Positions 9,304-18,428 of a stretch of DNA of 64,000 nucleotides are shown here, piece by piece; the first letter of the stretch is position 1; each line of letters opens with the position of its first letter. Both the position numbers and the translations under genes were made by a program. The stretch is from NCBI RefSeq assembly GCF_022429565.1, contig NZ_CP092487.1, positions 2,684,001 to 2,748,000 on the forward strand, read 5' to 3'. The DNA comes from Lutibacter sp. A64. Its GTDB lineage: Bacteria; Bacteroidota; Bacteroidia; Flavobacteriales; Flavobacteriaceae. A model generated the notes under the pieces. The model saw nothing but the letters and a program-made list of their open reading frames with translations, was not told where the DNA came from and did not search any database.

Positions 9304-9772
9304 AGCTATATTTTTTTAGTTGCACTTAAATATATAAAAATAATTGAATTAAAAAAATATAAACAGCTAAACTATAGTGTTTTAACTGATTTTTTTTTAA
9401 AAATACTTTAATATCAGATCTCATTATTCTAACTTTAACTTTAAAAAAACAAATTAAATAGTAACAACTATTACTTCTTTAAATACCTACACATTTAAAT
9501 TTAATTATAAAATAATATCTTTTTATTTTTAACATTTAGCACAAAAACCAACTTAAAATTAATATTATGTAATTTTAATGTTACGTTAATGTTATAACTT
9601 TAAATTACTTTAGTTCTAATGTTTTCTAATTGTAATTAATGCTTACTTTTGAATGTTTTTACTTTTAATCAGTGTAAAAATTATGAAACGTGAATGCTAA
9701 AAAAAGTATCGCTAGCTAAAAAATAGTAGAGAACGAACTGCAATTATCGTTAAATAAAACAAAAGGAAAATT
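9304..9772. other. 469-base AT-rich intergenic region between divergent genes
   Basis: No coding frame is supported; a small 64-codon plus-strand frame at 9217-9411 overlaps the secreted gene and has no family features. The region should hold the promoter of the secreted protein gene on the minus strand and that of the response regulator on the plus strand. A -7-like box is at 9644. Otherwise only AT-rich sequence is seen. Confidence 0.5.
9644..9651 (+). promoter_or_regulatory. Candidate -7 promoter element for the two-component operon
   Basis: TACTTTTG matches TAnnTTTG. It predicts a start near 9658 and a leader of about 115 bases before the response regulator ATG at 9773. No well-spaced TTG -33 box is visible. 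Confidence 0.4.
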
Positions 9773-10468
9773 ATGAAAAAAACAGCTATTAAAATACTCT
9801 TAGTTGATGATGAACCAGACATTCTAGAAATTGTATCATACAATTTAAAAAATGAAGGTTATAAAGTTTATACCGCTAAAAATGGGATTGAAGCTATCGC
9901 TTCTGCCAAATTAAACAATCCGCATTTAATAATCTTAGATATAATGATGCCAGAAATGGACGGTATAGAAGCTTGTGAAAAAATAAGAGCCACTAAAGGG
10001 TTAGAAAATGTACTTATTACATTTTTTACAGCTAGAGGTGAAGACTATTCTCAAGTAGCTGGATTTGATGTTGGAGCAGATGATTATATTACAAAACCGA
10101 TAAAACCAAAAGTATTAGTAAGTAAAATTAAAGCACTACTTAGAAGGGTAAATGAAGTTCAAAATATTTCTTCTAACAATGTAAAAGTTGGGGAAATTGT
10201 TATAGATAGAGAAGAATATGTTATTATAAAAGAAGGAGAAAAACTATCTTTACCTAAAAAAGAGTTTGAATTGTTTGCTTTACTTGCATCTAAACCAGAC
10301 AAAGTTTTTAAACGCGATGACATTTTAGACAAAGTTTGGGGTAATGAAGTTGTAGTAGGCGGTAGAACTATAGATGTTCATATTAGAAAGTTACGTGAAA
10401 AAATTGGCGATAAATATTTTAAAACTGTAAAAGGTGTAGGTTACAAATTTGTTATTAATGAAGATTAA
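9773..10468 (+). CDS. OmpR/PhoB-family response regulator
   Basis: A 231-residue response regulator. The receiver domain (about 1-125) has the acidic pair D12-D13, the phosphorylation site D56 in ILDIMMPEMDG, the threonine in FFTARGED and the conserved lysine in YITKPIKP. A winged-helix DNA-binding domain (about 135-230) has the typical end GGRTIDVHIRKLREKIGDKYF then GVGYKF. It overlaps the kinase gene by 11 bases, so the two are translated together and should form a cognate pair. The sequence resembles PhoP/RprY-type regulators of Bacteroidota; the target genes are not evident. Confidence 0.95.
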   Translation: MKKTAIKILLVDDEPDILEIVSYNLKNEGYKVYTAKNGIEAIASAKLNNPHLIILDIMMPEMDGIEACEKIRATKGLENVLITFFTARGEDYSQVAGFDVGADDYITKPIKPKVLVSKIKALLRRVNEVQNISSNNVKVGEIVIDREEYVIIKEGEKLSLPKKEFELFALLASKPDKVFKRDDILDKVWGNEVVVGGRTIDVHIRKLREKIGDKYFKTVKGVGYKFVINED

Positions 10469-11504
10469 AAGAACATATTCATTTGCTTATTGGACAGCCT
10501 CATTTATTACATTATTTATTATTGGAACACTATTAATTTCAGCATATCTTTTTTTAGATGTAACCCTTAATATAACTTATTTACTAACATTTACTGCTGT
10601 TATTTTTTGTTTTACATTTATAATTATTCAATACCGATTAGAAAAATTTATTTATAAACGTATAAAGAAAATATACGATAGAGTTTCAATTTTAGACCGA
10701 TCTGATTTTAACAAAACTGCTATAACTTCAGACATTGACGCGCTTTCTAGAGAAGTTCAAAAATTTGCTGAATTTAATCAAGAACAAATTGCCAGTTTAA
10801 ATTTACGAGAAAACTATAGAAGAGAATTTCTAGGAAACGTATCTCACGAATTAAAAACTCCTCTTTTTACAGTTCAAGGCTATCTATTAACTTTAGCCGA
10901 CGGGGCAATAAATGACAAGAAAATCACTAAAAAATACCTTAAACGCGCTAATAAAGGTGTAGAGAGACTTATTTCTATTGTTAAAGACCTAGATTTAATT
11001 TCTAAACTAGAATCTGCCGATTTATCTATAAATAAAAAACCAATAAACATTCTAGAATTAACACAAGATGTATTTGAATTATTGGAAATGAAAGCCAAAA
11101 AAAGGAATATTTCAATGCATTTTAATAAACACTATATCTACCCGATAATGGTAATTGCTGATGGTGAAAAAATACAACAGGTACTTATTAACTTAATTGT
11201 AAATGCCATAAAATATTCCAAAAAAAATGGTACTATAATGGTAAGTTTCGAAAAAAAGGAAACCAAAGTTCTAGTAAAAGTTATTGATGATGGTGAAGGG
11301 ATAAAAAAAGAATATTTACCGCGACTTTTTGAACGTTTTTATAGAGTGGACCAAAGTAGATCTAGAGACCAAGGTGGTTCTGGCCTAGGACTTTCTATTG
11401 TTAAACATATTTTAGAATCACATCACGAACAAATTTTTGTAAAAAGTGAATACGGTAAAGGCTCTGAATTTTCATTCACTTTAGAAAAAATGAAAGTTCT
11501 TTAA
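10458..11504 (+). CDS. Membrane sensor histidine kinase (PhoR-like)
   Basis: A 348-residue kinase from the ATG at 10458; a TTG nine bases earlier also opens the frame but the ATG is preferred. Two hydrophobic helices (about 10-33 and 39-60) are separated by only a few residues, so there is almost no periplasmic sensor. The HisKA motif GNVSHELKTPL carries H130. The ATPase domain shows the N box LINLIVNAIKYSK, the G1 box DDGEGI, the F box LFERFYRVD and the G2 box GGSGLGLSIVKHIL. It overlaps the response regulator gene by 11 bases. Short sensor loops suggest it senses membrane state or works with a partner protein. Confidence 0.95.
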   Translation: MKIKRTYSFAYWTASFITLFIIGTLLISAYLFLDVTLNITYLLTFTAVIFCFTFIIIQYRLEKFIYKRIKKIYDRVSILDRSDFNKTAITSDIDALSREVQKFAEFNQEQIASLNLRENYRREFLGNVSHELKTPLFTVQGYLLTLADGAINDKKITKKYLKRANKGVERLISIVKDLDLISKLESADLSINKKPINILELTQDVFELLEMKAKKRNISMHFNKHYIYPIMVIADGEKIQQVLINLIVNAIKYSKKNGTIMVSFEKKETKVLVKVIDDGEGIKKEYLPRLFERFYRVDQSRSRDQGGSGLGLSIVKHILESHHEQIFVKSEYGKGSEFSFTLEKMKVL

Positions 11505-11577
11505 AACCAAACTATTAGCACAAACATTTTACTATAGCTTTATACAATTTCATCAAAAAAGAAAAAGTTTTGCACAT

Positions 11578-11615
11578 AAAAAACCTAACAGGTTCTAAAA
11601 TCTGTTAGGTTTTTT
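11578..11615. terminator. Bidirectional hairpin terminator
   Basis: Fourteen bases (11578-11591, aaaaaacctaacag) pair perfectly with 11602-11615 (ctgttaggtttttt). The element sits between the convergent histidine kinase and purD genes and can serve both. A very similar stem (ctaacaggttt) occurs at 18280. Confidence 0.9.
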
Positions 11616-11636
11616 ACACTTATATAATGCGTTATA

Positions 11637-12908
11637 CTACAAATCGAAACCGATATCTTTTCTGAAATTTATTCCATCAAAACATACTTTATCTATATTT
11701 TTATAAGATTGCTTTAACGCTTCGTTAAAATTAGCACCGTAAGATGTTATTGCAATTACTCTACCACCATTTGTTACAAGCTTACCATCTTTAATGGTTG
11801 TACCTGCATGAAACGGAATAGAATTTTCTATAGCATTTAAACCTATTATTTCTTTTCCTTTTTCATAAGCTTCTGGATATCCACCAGAAACTAACATAAC
11901 TGTACAAGCGCTTTCTTTTTTTAATTCTATAGTTTTGGTATGCAACTCTTTATTTCCTGTAGCAATTAAAAGTTCTAGAAAATCACTTTCAATGCGTGGT
12001 ATTACAACTTCTGTTTCTGGATCTCCCATACGGCAATTGTACTCAATTACTTTAACTTCGCCTTTATCTAAAATTAACCCAATAAACACAAACCCTACAT
12101 AACTAATATTGTCTTTTTGAAACCCTTCAATTGTTGGTTTAATAACCTGAGTTTCTATTTTTCCCATTATAGCATCTGTTAAAAATGGCACAGGTGATAC
12201 AGCTCCCATTCCTCCAGTATTTAAACCTTTATCGCCTTCGCCAATTCTTTTGTAATCTTTTGCGCTAGGTAAAGTAACATAACTTTTCCCATCGGTTAGC
12301 ACAAAACAGCTAAGTTCTATTCCAGTTAAAAACTCTTCAATAACAACTTTACTACTTGCCTCACCAAACTTTTTATTGGCTAACATTTCGGTTAGTTCGT
12401 CTTTTGCTTCTTGTAGATCACTTAAAATTAATACTCCTTTTCCAGCAGCCAAACCATCAGCTTTTAAAACATACGGAGCGGTTAATGTTTCTAAAAACTT
12501 GTAACCTTCTTCTAAATTTTCTGAAGTAAAACTTTTGTACGCTGCTGTTGGAATGTTATGTCTAAACATAAATTCTTTAGCAAACTCTTTACTACCTTCT
12601 AACTGTGCAGCATATTTTTGAGGTCCAATTACAGGTATATTTTTTAATGCAGCATCGTTTAAAAAGAAATCGTGAATTCCTTTAACCAAAGGATCTTCTG
12701 GACCAACAACAACCAATTTAATTTGATGCTCTAAAACAGCTTGTTTTACCTCTTTAAAATTGGTTTGATTAATATTTAAATTAGTACCTACTTCTTGTGT
12801 CCCAGCATTTCCAGGAGCAATAAATAACTTATTTAACAAGTTACTTTGTGCAATTTTCCAAGCTATTGCGTGTTCTCTTCCTCCTGATCCAAGTATTAAT
12901 ACATTCAT
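11637..12908 (-). CDS. purD: Phosphoribosylamine-glycine ligase (GAR synthetase)
   Basis: A 423-residue ATP-grasp ligase, the normal family length. It starts with the N-domain motif MNVLILGSGGREHAIAWK. The ATP-grasp glycine-rich stretch is DGLAAGKGVL, and GDKGLNTGGMGAVSP and NCRMGDPETE are signature PurD motifs. It joins glycine to 5-phosphoribosylamine, the product of PurF, in purine synthesis. It lies 35 bases downstream of the 562-residue gene on the same strand and is probably co-transcribed with it; a bidirectional terminator follows. Secure assignment. Confidence 0.97.
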   Translation of the reverse strand: MNVLILGSGGREHAIAWKIAQSNLLNKLFIAPGNAGTQEVGTNLNINQTNFKEVKQAVLEHQIKLVVVGPEDPLVKGIHDFFLNDAALKNIPVIGPQKYAAQLEGSKEFAKEFMFRHNIPTAAYKSFTSENLEEGYKFLETLTAPYVLKADGLAAGKGVLILSDLQEAKDELTEMLANKKFGEASSKVVIEEFLTGIELSCFVLTDGKSYVTLPSAKDYKRIGEGDKGLNTGGMGAVSPVPFLTDAIMGKIETQVIKPTIEGFQKDNISYVGFVFIGLILDKGEVKVIEYNCRMGDPETEVVIPRIESDFLELLIATGNKELHTKTIELKKESACTVMLVSGGYPEAYEKGKEIIGLNAIENSIPFHAGTTIKDGKLVTNGGRVIAITSYGANFNEALKQSYKNIDKVCFDGINFRKDIGFDL

Positions 12909-12943
12909 TTGTAAATTTATTTTAAGCTATTTATAGTTTTGAA

Positions 12944-14632
12944 TTAAAAAATTTGTTCTAATATTTTTTGAGTAATAACATAGGTTGGTAGTACACCTGA
13001 CGTTCCTAAACCTCCAGAAGCTAAAGTACTTCCTGTTTTTAAAGGATTATCTGAAGCATAATAAGCATATCTTACTTTTACTTTTTTAGAGATATTCCCC
13101 CTAATTTTTGAAGCTGCCTGTATGGCTTTTTGATAATGTGCACCTTCCATTTCTAGACCCGTAACTTTCCAAGTTGAATTATGGAAGAATTTTAAAATAT
13201 CTTTATTTTGAAGCGATGTACCTAAAACAGTAACCATTGCTCCTGTATAAACATTTACTCCGCACCCTTCAAATTGATTTTTTTTAAGTTGATTTTTAAA
13301 CGGATAATTATCTGCTGTTCCTTCAAAAATATGCGAAGAAGGAATCATAATATCTCCTTTTCCTCCATCTAAAATACCAGCTTTACCCATTATTGAAACA
13401 GAATCTACGTTTAAATGGTACTTTTTCCCCTCTTCATCTGTATAAGGTTTTAAAAGTTCATCCATAGTTTCATAAGCTTGTTCACCAAAAGCATAATCCA
13501 TAACAATAATTACGGGTTTTTCTTCTTCACTTAAACTATTTTCTAGCTTATATTGTGTTTTAGAAATTGCTATTTTTTCGGTATCAATTACCTGAACATT
13601 AATATTGGTTCCTGAATTATCTTTTATATAAATTAGTCCGTTTTCACCTGCAAACTCTTTTACTTGGTGACGTAAATCTTCGTTTTCGTCTTTACTTAAT
13701 AATTGAAATAAAGAAATTAAATTTTTATCTTTTATTTGTTGTGGCAATACAATTGGCGCGTAAATAGAATTCATAACACTATGCATATTTGCACTTATAA
13801 TATGAATTGGTCTGTTTAACAAATTATTTTCTTCTAATACACGTTTAATATTAGTTGCCCAAATTTCACCAAAAATATGATGTCCAATACGCTCTCTCAA
13901 TACCGGACTAAAGTTAATTTCTCTTTTTAAGTTGTGTACTTTTTCATTAATAGCCAATTTACCTAACCAATAAATAATTTGAAAAAATCGGTCTTTATTA
14001 TTTTCTAAACTTAAAGCTAAATATACGTCTAAAGCTTCTTCAAAAGTACGTCCTAAAATGCTTGCTAAATGCGCCAACATAATGTCGCGTTCGTCTCTCG
14101 ATATTTTTCTATTATGAAGTACTAAATCTTCTAATTTACTCCATTCTCGTATTGTTTTAGTTCCGTCTTCTATTAGAACTTTATTTGCAATTTTATGAGA
14201 TTCGACAAATAGAAATGTTAAATGTGTAAGAATATCATAGATTTCAGATCTTCCTCTGGTAACTTCAATATTCATTTGATCTTTATCTATTCTATAGCAA
14301 TTTCTTCTTCTTTTTGGAGGTACAATAGCTTTAAAATGTGATTTAGAATAACCTTCATCTGAAGTTAAATTAACAAATCTACACTCTTCAATTCCTATTG
14401 GCAATCGCTCAATAACGTAAATTAATCCATTTAATTCAACTTTTTCATCGGCAATAGAACCATAAATTTCTGGACGCAATAATAATAAAGATTCTCTTAA
14501 CGCATCACCCGAAATACCCATTGGTTTATAAAACCCTCTACTAAATAAATGGCGCATAGTAATATATAAGCGTTCTATAGCATTAGAAGACTCTTGCGCT
14601 CTAGTTCTATCTTGAATTTTAGATTGTGTCAT
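12944..14632 (-). CDS. Conserved Bacteroidota protein (DUF6909-like) with nucleoside-phosphorylase-like C-terminus
   Basis: A 562-residue soluble protein without a signal peptide or membrane segment. I believe it belongs to the family called DUF6909 in flavobacteria, but that name is from memory. The N-terminal 320 residues are mostly helical and unlike any enzyme I recognise. The C-terminal 200 residues look like a nucleoside phosphorylase/nucleosidase fold: a strand VIIVMDYAFG, then IMGKAGILDGGKGDIMIP, then TGLEMEGAHYQKAI (compare the MEGA motif of phosphorylases), then YYASDNP (compare the late SD motif). It is 35 bases upstream of purD, which makes a nucleotide-related role plausible. No catalytic function is established; medium confidence in the fold, low in any reaction. 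Confidence 0.65.
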   Translation of the reverse strand: MTQSKIQDRTRAQESSNAIERLYITMRHLFSRGFYKPMGISGDALRESLLLLRPEIYGSIADEKVELNGLIYVIERLPIGIEECRFVNLTSDEGYSKSHFKAIVPPKRRRNCYRIDKDQMNIEVTRGRSEIYDILTHLTFLFVESHKIANKVLIEDGTKTIREWSKLEDLVLHNRKISRDERDIMLAHLASILGRTFEEALDVYLALSLENNKDRFFQIIYWLGKLAINEKVHNLKREINFSPVLRERIGHHIFGEIWATNIKRVLEENNLLNRPIHIISANMHSVMNSIYAPIVLPQQIKDKNLISLFQLLSKDENEDLRHQVKEFAGENGLIYIKDNSGTNINVQVIDTEKIAISKTQYKLENSLSEEEKPVIIVMDYAFGEQAYETMDELLKPYTDEEGKKYHLNVDSVSIMGKAGILDGGKGDIMIPSSHIFEGTADNYPFKNQLKKNQFEGCGVNVYTGAMVTVLGTSLQNKDILKFFHNSTWKVTGLEMEGAHYQKAIQAASKIRGNISKKVKVRYAYYASDNPLKTGSTLASGGLGTSGVLPTYVITQKILEQIF

Positions 14633-14753
14633 ACTTCTTTTTTTGAAATGTAAAGATACTATTTAGTAATTAGTTATTGAAAAATTAAAAAATTGAATTA
14701 TATATTAGCTTAATGGTTAAATCTTTGAATTATTTAATATTTTAATTTTTCAA

Positions 14754-16391
14754 TTATTTCAATAAACCACTATACTCTGCTTGGTTATTTAAAATTGTTG
14801 TTGCTTTTAAAATTGTTGAATCAAATACAGCTTTTTGTTGATAAACACCTTCAATATAAAAATAACGTTTTACAATTTCTTCAGTTAATTTATCTATAAT
14901 TTCTTCTTTATTTTTTTCTAATTCGTTTAGTTTTTCAATCTGAATAGCTGCTAACAAATCTTCATATTTTCTTTCAATATTTTTTCCTAAATTTTCTGAA
15001 GTAGCTTTTTCAAGTGCCTTTTTAAACTCTGCTTCAGTTTCAGTTTCAAAATCTAATTGATTTTTACTTAAATATTGTAATAAATCCTTAAAATCTGTTT
15101 CGTTTAAATTAAATTTTGAAGGCTCTAAAATAGTTGAATTATCATAAAAATAAGTGGTTGCATAATTAAAAAACGCATCCGATTTTAACAATACTTCAGT
15201 AGTTTTAGTAGTTGTTGGTTTTTCAATTTCAAAATCAGGTAAAATACCTCCACCACCATACACAATTCTTCCATTTTCAGTTGTATAAGCTTCTCTTCCA
15301 GCATCAGAAAACTTAGGAACATTTCCTTTCTCATCTCTATTTGTATAATCTAACTCTTGAATACATCTTCCGCTTGGTGTATAATATTTAGAGATGGTTA
15401 ATTTCATTTGGGTTCCATAAGAAAGCGGTTTGTAACGCTGTACTAAACCTTTCCCAAAAGAGCGTTCACCAAGTACCACTGCCCTATCATAATCTTGCAA
15501 TGCTCCGGCTAAAATTTCTGAAGCCGATGCCGATCTATTATTAATTAAAATGGTTAACGGAATATCTAAATCTATAGGTTCGTTTTTGGTTTTATAAGTA
15601 GCACTTTCTTTTTTAGTTTTTGCTTTTGTAGTAACTACAATCTTGTCTTTTGGTATAAAAAAATTAACAATTGATACCGCTTCATTTAATAAACCTCCAG
15701 GATTACTTCTTACGTCGATAACAAGCTTTTTCATGCCTTCTTCTTTTAGTTCTAAAAAGGCTTCCTTTACCTCTTTTGCAGCTTTTTGATTAAACTTTAC
15801 AAAAGATATATAGCCAACTTCCGCATCAAGCATTGTATAATAAGGCACTGCTTTTTCTGTAATTTTTTTTCGTGTTACTTCAACGTCTAATTCTTTATTC
15901 TGACGTTCAATTTTAAGTGTTACTTTAGTATTTGGCAAACCGTTTAACACACTAGAAATACCAATTTCTTCAAAATCTTTAACCTCAAGATTGCCAACTT
16001 TTAATAGTTTATCACCAACTTTTAAGCCTGCTTTTTCCGCAGGAGAATTTTTTAAAATTTCTCGAATAACCGCAGTTTTATTTTTAAATTGTGAAATTGC
16101 TCCAATACCTCCATATTCTCCAGTGGCTCTAATTCTGGCATCTTCTACACCTTGCTCGTCGTAAAAACGTGTATAAGGGTCTAAATTACTAAGCATATAA
16201 TTTATAGACTTATTGGTTAATTCTCCAGGATTTACCTCATCTATATAATACATATTTAACTCTTTAAACATGCTTGTATAGATATCTATTTGTTTTGCTA
16301 TTTCAAAAAAATCTGATTGAAATCCTGCAGAAATTGCAACTGAAATAGTTACAAAAACAGCAAGCATCCATTTTTTAATTTTAGTTTTCAT
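14754..16391 (-). CDS. S41-family C-terminal processing protease
   Basis: A 545-residue protease with an N-terminal membrane anchor or signal (WMLAVFVTISVAISAGF). A PDZ domain (about residues 85-165; KVGDKLLKVGN) precedes the S41 catalytic domain. The Ser-Lys dyad region reads NNRSASASEILAGALQD with the lysine in ERSFGKGLVQ about 25 residues later, as in CtpA/Prc enzymes. The C-terminal 150 residues are a lysine/glutamate-rich helical extension. It probably trims or degrades envelope proteins. It lies 72 bases downstream of rnpA on the same strand with a small palindrome in between. Confidence 0.93.
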   Translation of the reverse strand: MKTKIKKWMLAVFVTISVAISAGFQSDFFEIAKQIDIYTSMFKELNMYYIDEVNPGELTNKSINYMLSNLDPYTRFYDEQGVEDARIRATGEYGGIGAISQFKNKTAVIREILKNSPAEKAGLKVGDKLLKVGNLEVKDFEEIGISSVLNGLPNTKVTLKIERQNKELDVEVTRKKITEKAVPYYTMLDAEVGYISFVKFNQKAAKEVKEAFLELKEEGMKKLVIDVRSNPGGLLNEAVSIVNFFIPKDKIVVTTKAKTKKESATYKTKNEPIDLDIPLTILINNRSASASEILAGALQDYDRAVVLGERSFGKGLVQRYKPLSYGTQMKLTISKYYTPSGRCIQELDYTNRDEKGNVPKFSDAGREAYTTENGRIVYGGGGILPDFEIEKPTTTKTTEVLLKSDAFFNYATTYFYDNSTILEPSKFNLNETDFKDLLQYLSKNQLDFETETEAEFKKALEKATSENLGKNIERKYEDLLAAIQIEKLNELEKNKEEIIDKLTEEIVKRYFYIEGVYQQKAVFDSTILKATTILNNQAEYSGLLK

Positions 16392-16431
16392 ATGTCTTTT
16401 TTTATATTTTTAATGGTCATATGCTAGTCTC

Positions 16432-16451
16432 AGTTTCGTTAAAACGAAACT
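16432..16451. repeat. Palindrome between rnpA and the S41 protease gene
   Basis: AGTTTCGTT (16432-16440) pairs perfectly with AACGAAACT (16443-16451) across a two-base gap. On the minus strand no T-run follows it, so it may be a processing or attenuation hairpin rather than a terminator. Confidence 0.4.
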
Positions 16452-16463
16452 TTTTTACATGTG

Positions 16464-16844
16464 CTAATCATCTTCTTTAATTTTTGTATGAAATCTTACA
16501 GCTAATTTTTTTAGTGACGACTCTAAATCAATATAATTTGGAGCTTCTTTTGCCATATAAATAAACATAAAAATATATGGTTCACTTAAATTTTCAGTAA
16601 AAGAATGTTTATTTTTTCTATAAACTTCGCGCATTAATCTTTTTATTCTATTTCTATTAACAGCAAGTTTTACATTTCTTTTTGGCACAGTAACCCCTGC
16701 CTTTATAAGAGATTCTCCTCCATGATTTATTGGTAAATATATCAATCTAAAAGGAAATGCTTTTACGTGTTTTCCTTCAGCAAATAATTGCTCTATTAAT
16801 TTTTTACTTTTTAATTTTTCTTTTTTTCCTAATGTGTATTGCAT
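16464..16844 (-). CDS. rnpA: Ribonuclease P protein component
   Basis: A small basic protein of 126 residues from the ATG at 16844. The frame continues to another ATG at 16874, but the family N-terminus matches MQYTLGKKEKLKSKKLIEQL, so the shorter start is chosen. The RNR signature appears as NRNRIKRLMREVYR, and VTVPKRNVKLAV is the conserved preceding stretch. It binds the RNase P RNA and helps process tRNA 5' ends. Usually rnpA neighbours rpmH; here the next gene downstream is instead the S41 protease, an arrangement common in flavobacteria. Confidence 0.93.
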   Translation of the reverse strand: MQYTLGKKEKLKSKKLIEQLFAEGKHVKAFPFRLIYLPINHGGESLIKAGVTVPKRNVKLAVNRNRIKRLMREVYRKNKHSFTENLSEPYIFMFIYMAKEAPNYIDLESSLKKLAVRFHTKIKEDD

Positions 16845-16995
16845 ATATACAGTGACTAAAATAACTAAACGCATTGTTTAAAGTTTAAATAACTTTAATA
16901 AACTACAAACGCTAACTAGTTTAAGTCTTTTATTAATACGACAAATGTAAGGAATAAAAGATTTTAAAAAATTAAATTGAAAAGACTTTAATTAG

Positions 16996-17003
16996 TAAAT
17001 TTG
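16996..17003 (+). promoter_or_regulatory. Candidate promoter of the acyl-CoA dehydrogenase gene
   Basis: TAAATTTG matches TAnnTTTG, with a TTG at 16977-16979 upstream (16-base spacer, slightly short). It ends 23 bases before the ATG at 17027. Confidence 0.45.
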
Positions 17004-17026
17004 TGTAAAACCAAAATATTAACCAC

Positions 17027-18205
17027 ATGTCTCAAGATTTATTTCAAGCTCCAGATTACTATCAGTTAGATGATTTATTAACTGAAGAACATTTATTAGT
17101 TAGAGATACAGCCAGAGCATGGGTAAAACGCTCGGTTTCTCCAATTATTGAAGAAGCTGCTCAAAAAGCTAAGTTTCCAACATCAATTATTAGTGGTTTA
17201 GCCGAAATTGGCGCTTTTGGACCTTATATTCCATCAACATATGGCGGAGCAGGTTTAGATCAAATAAGTTACGGCTTAATTATGCAAGAAATTGAACGTG
17301 GCGATTCTGGAGTTCGGTCAACTGCTTCTGTACAATCTTCTTTAGTTATGTATCCAATTTGGAAATATGGAAACGAAGCACAACGTAAAAAATACTTGCC
17401 AAAATTAGCTACTGGAGAATTTATGGGTTGTTTTGGTTTAACGGAACCCAACCACGGATCTAATCCGAGTGGTATGGAAACTAAAATTAAAGATATGGGC
17501 GACCATTTTTTATTGAATGGAGCAAAAATGTGGATTTCAAATGCGCCGTTTGCAGACATTGCAGTCGTTTGGGCTAAAAATGAAGAAGGTCGTATAAAGG
17601 GATTAATTGTTGAACGTGGCATGGAAGGATTTACAACTCCAGAAACACATAATAAATGGAGTTTAAGAGCTTCGGCAACTGGTGAGTTAATTTTTGACAA
17701 TGTTAAAATTCCAAAAGAGAATATTTTACCAAATAAAGATGGCTTGGGCGCTCCACTTGGCTGTTTAGACTCTGCTCGTTACGGAATAGCTTGGGGCGCC
17801 ATTGGTGCCGCAATGGATTGTTACGCTACTGCTTTACGCTATGCTAAAGAACGTATCCAGTTTAATAAACCAATTGCAGCAACACAATTACAACAAAAAA
17901 AACTGGCAGAAATGATTACCGAAATCACCAAAGCACAATTGTTAACTTGGCGCTTGGGGACTTTAAAAAACGAAAATAAAGCAACCTCTGCGCAAATATC
18001 AATGGCAAAGCGAAATAATGTAGCTATGGCTTTAAAAATAGCTAGAGAAGCGCGTCAGGTTTTAGGTGCAATGGGTATTTCTGGTGAATTTTCTATAATG
18101 CGACACATGATGAATTTAGAAAGTGTAATTACATATGAAGGTACACATGACATTCATTTATTAATAACTGGATTAGATATTACAGGCTTATCGGCTTTTA
18201 AGTAA
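17027..18205 (+). CDS. Acyl-CoA dehydrogenase, glutaryl-CoA dehydrogenase type
   Basis: A 392-residue flavoenzyme. It has the acyl-CoA dehydrogenase signature GCFGLTEPNHGSNPSGM, the FAD-binding WISNAPFADIAVVWA segment and the C-terminal YEGTHDIHLLITG, where the glutamate is the catalytic base. This last motif is nearly that of human and bacterial glutaryl-CoA dehydrogenase (YEGTHDIHALILG), so the substrate is probably glutaryl-CoA, giving crotonyl-CoA in lysine and tryptophan breakdown. There is no direct test of substrate here. It is a single-gene unit, ending in a hairpin terminator. The ALDH7-type gene 3 kb downstream could belong to the same pathway. Confidence 0.88.
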   Translation: MSQDLFQAPDYYQLDDLLTEEHLLVRDTARAWVKRSVSPIIEEAAQKAKFPTSIISGLAEIGAFGPYIPSTYGGAGLDQISYGLIMQEIERGDSGVRSTASVQSSLVMYPIWKYGNEAQRKKYLPKLATGEFMGCFGLTEPNHGSNPSGMETKIKDMGDHFLLNGAKMWISNAPFADIAVVWAKNEEGRIKGLIVERGMEGFTTPETHNKWSLRASATGELIFDNVKIPKENILPNKDGLGAPLGCLDSARYGIAWGAIGAAMDCYATALRYAKERIQFNKPIAATQLQQKKLAEMITEITKAQLLTWRLGTLKNENKATSAQISMAKRNNVAMALKIAREARQVLGAMGISGEFSIMRHMMNLESVITYEGTHDIHLLITGLDITGLSAFK

Positions 18206-18279
18206 AACCAACCGATTTGTAATACCTACTCTGTATAAAAAAGTACTTTGTTTTAATAACAAAACCTATAAAGTTAAAC

Positions 18280-18310
18280 CTAACAGGTTTTAGAAACTTG
18301 TTAGATTTTT
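18280..18310 (+). terminator. Hairpin terminator after the acyl-CoA dehydrogenase gene
   Basis: CTAACAGGTTT (18280-18290) pairs with AAACTTGTTAG (18294-18304), one G-U pair, followed by attttt. The same CTAACAG stem is present at the 11578 terminator. Confidence 0.75.
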
Positions 18311-18326
18311 ATATTGTGTGAAATGG

Positions 18327-18345
18327 ATTCCTCCTTCGTAGGAAT
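18327..18345. repeat. Small dispersed palindrome (ATTCCT...AGGAAT)
   Basis: ATTCCT (18327-18332) and AGGAAT (18340-18345) flank a 7-base loop, followed by GAC. It resembles a short dispersed intergenic repeat seen in flavobacterial genomes, and its TGAC end is like the copies at 28891 and 58552. Confidence 0.45.
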
Positions 18346-18428
18346 GACAATGTGTTTTACAACACCAATAAGTTTCCAGCCATTGTTGGTGTTTTTCACC
18401 ATCAATTTCACTCCCCAAACCTCTTAAT

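Noticed and set aside
9217-9411. Small plus-strand frame in the region upstream of the response regulator
   Set aside because: It overlaps the secreted-protein gene and has only lysine/isoleucine-rich AT-biased codons.
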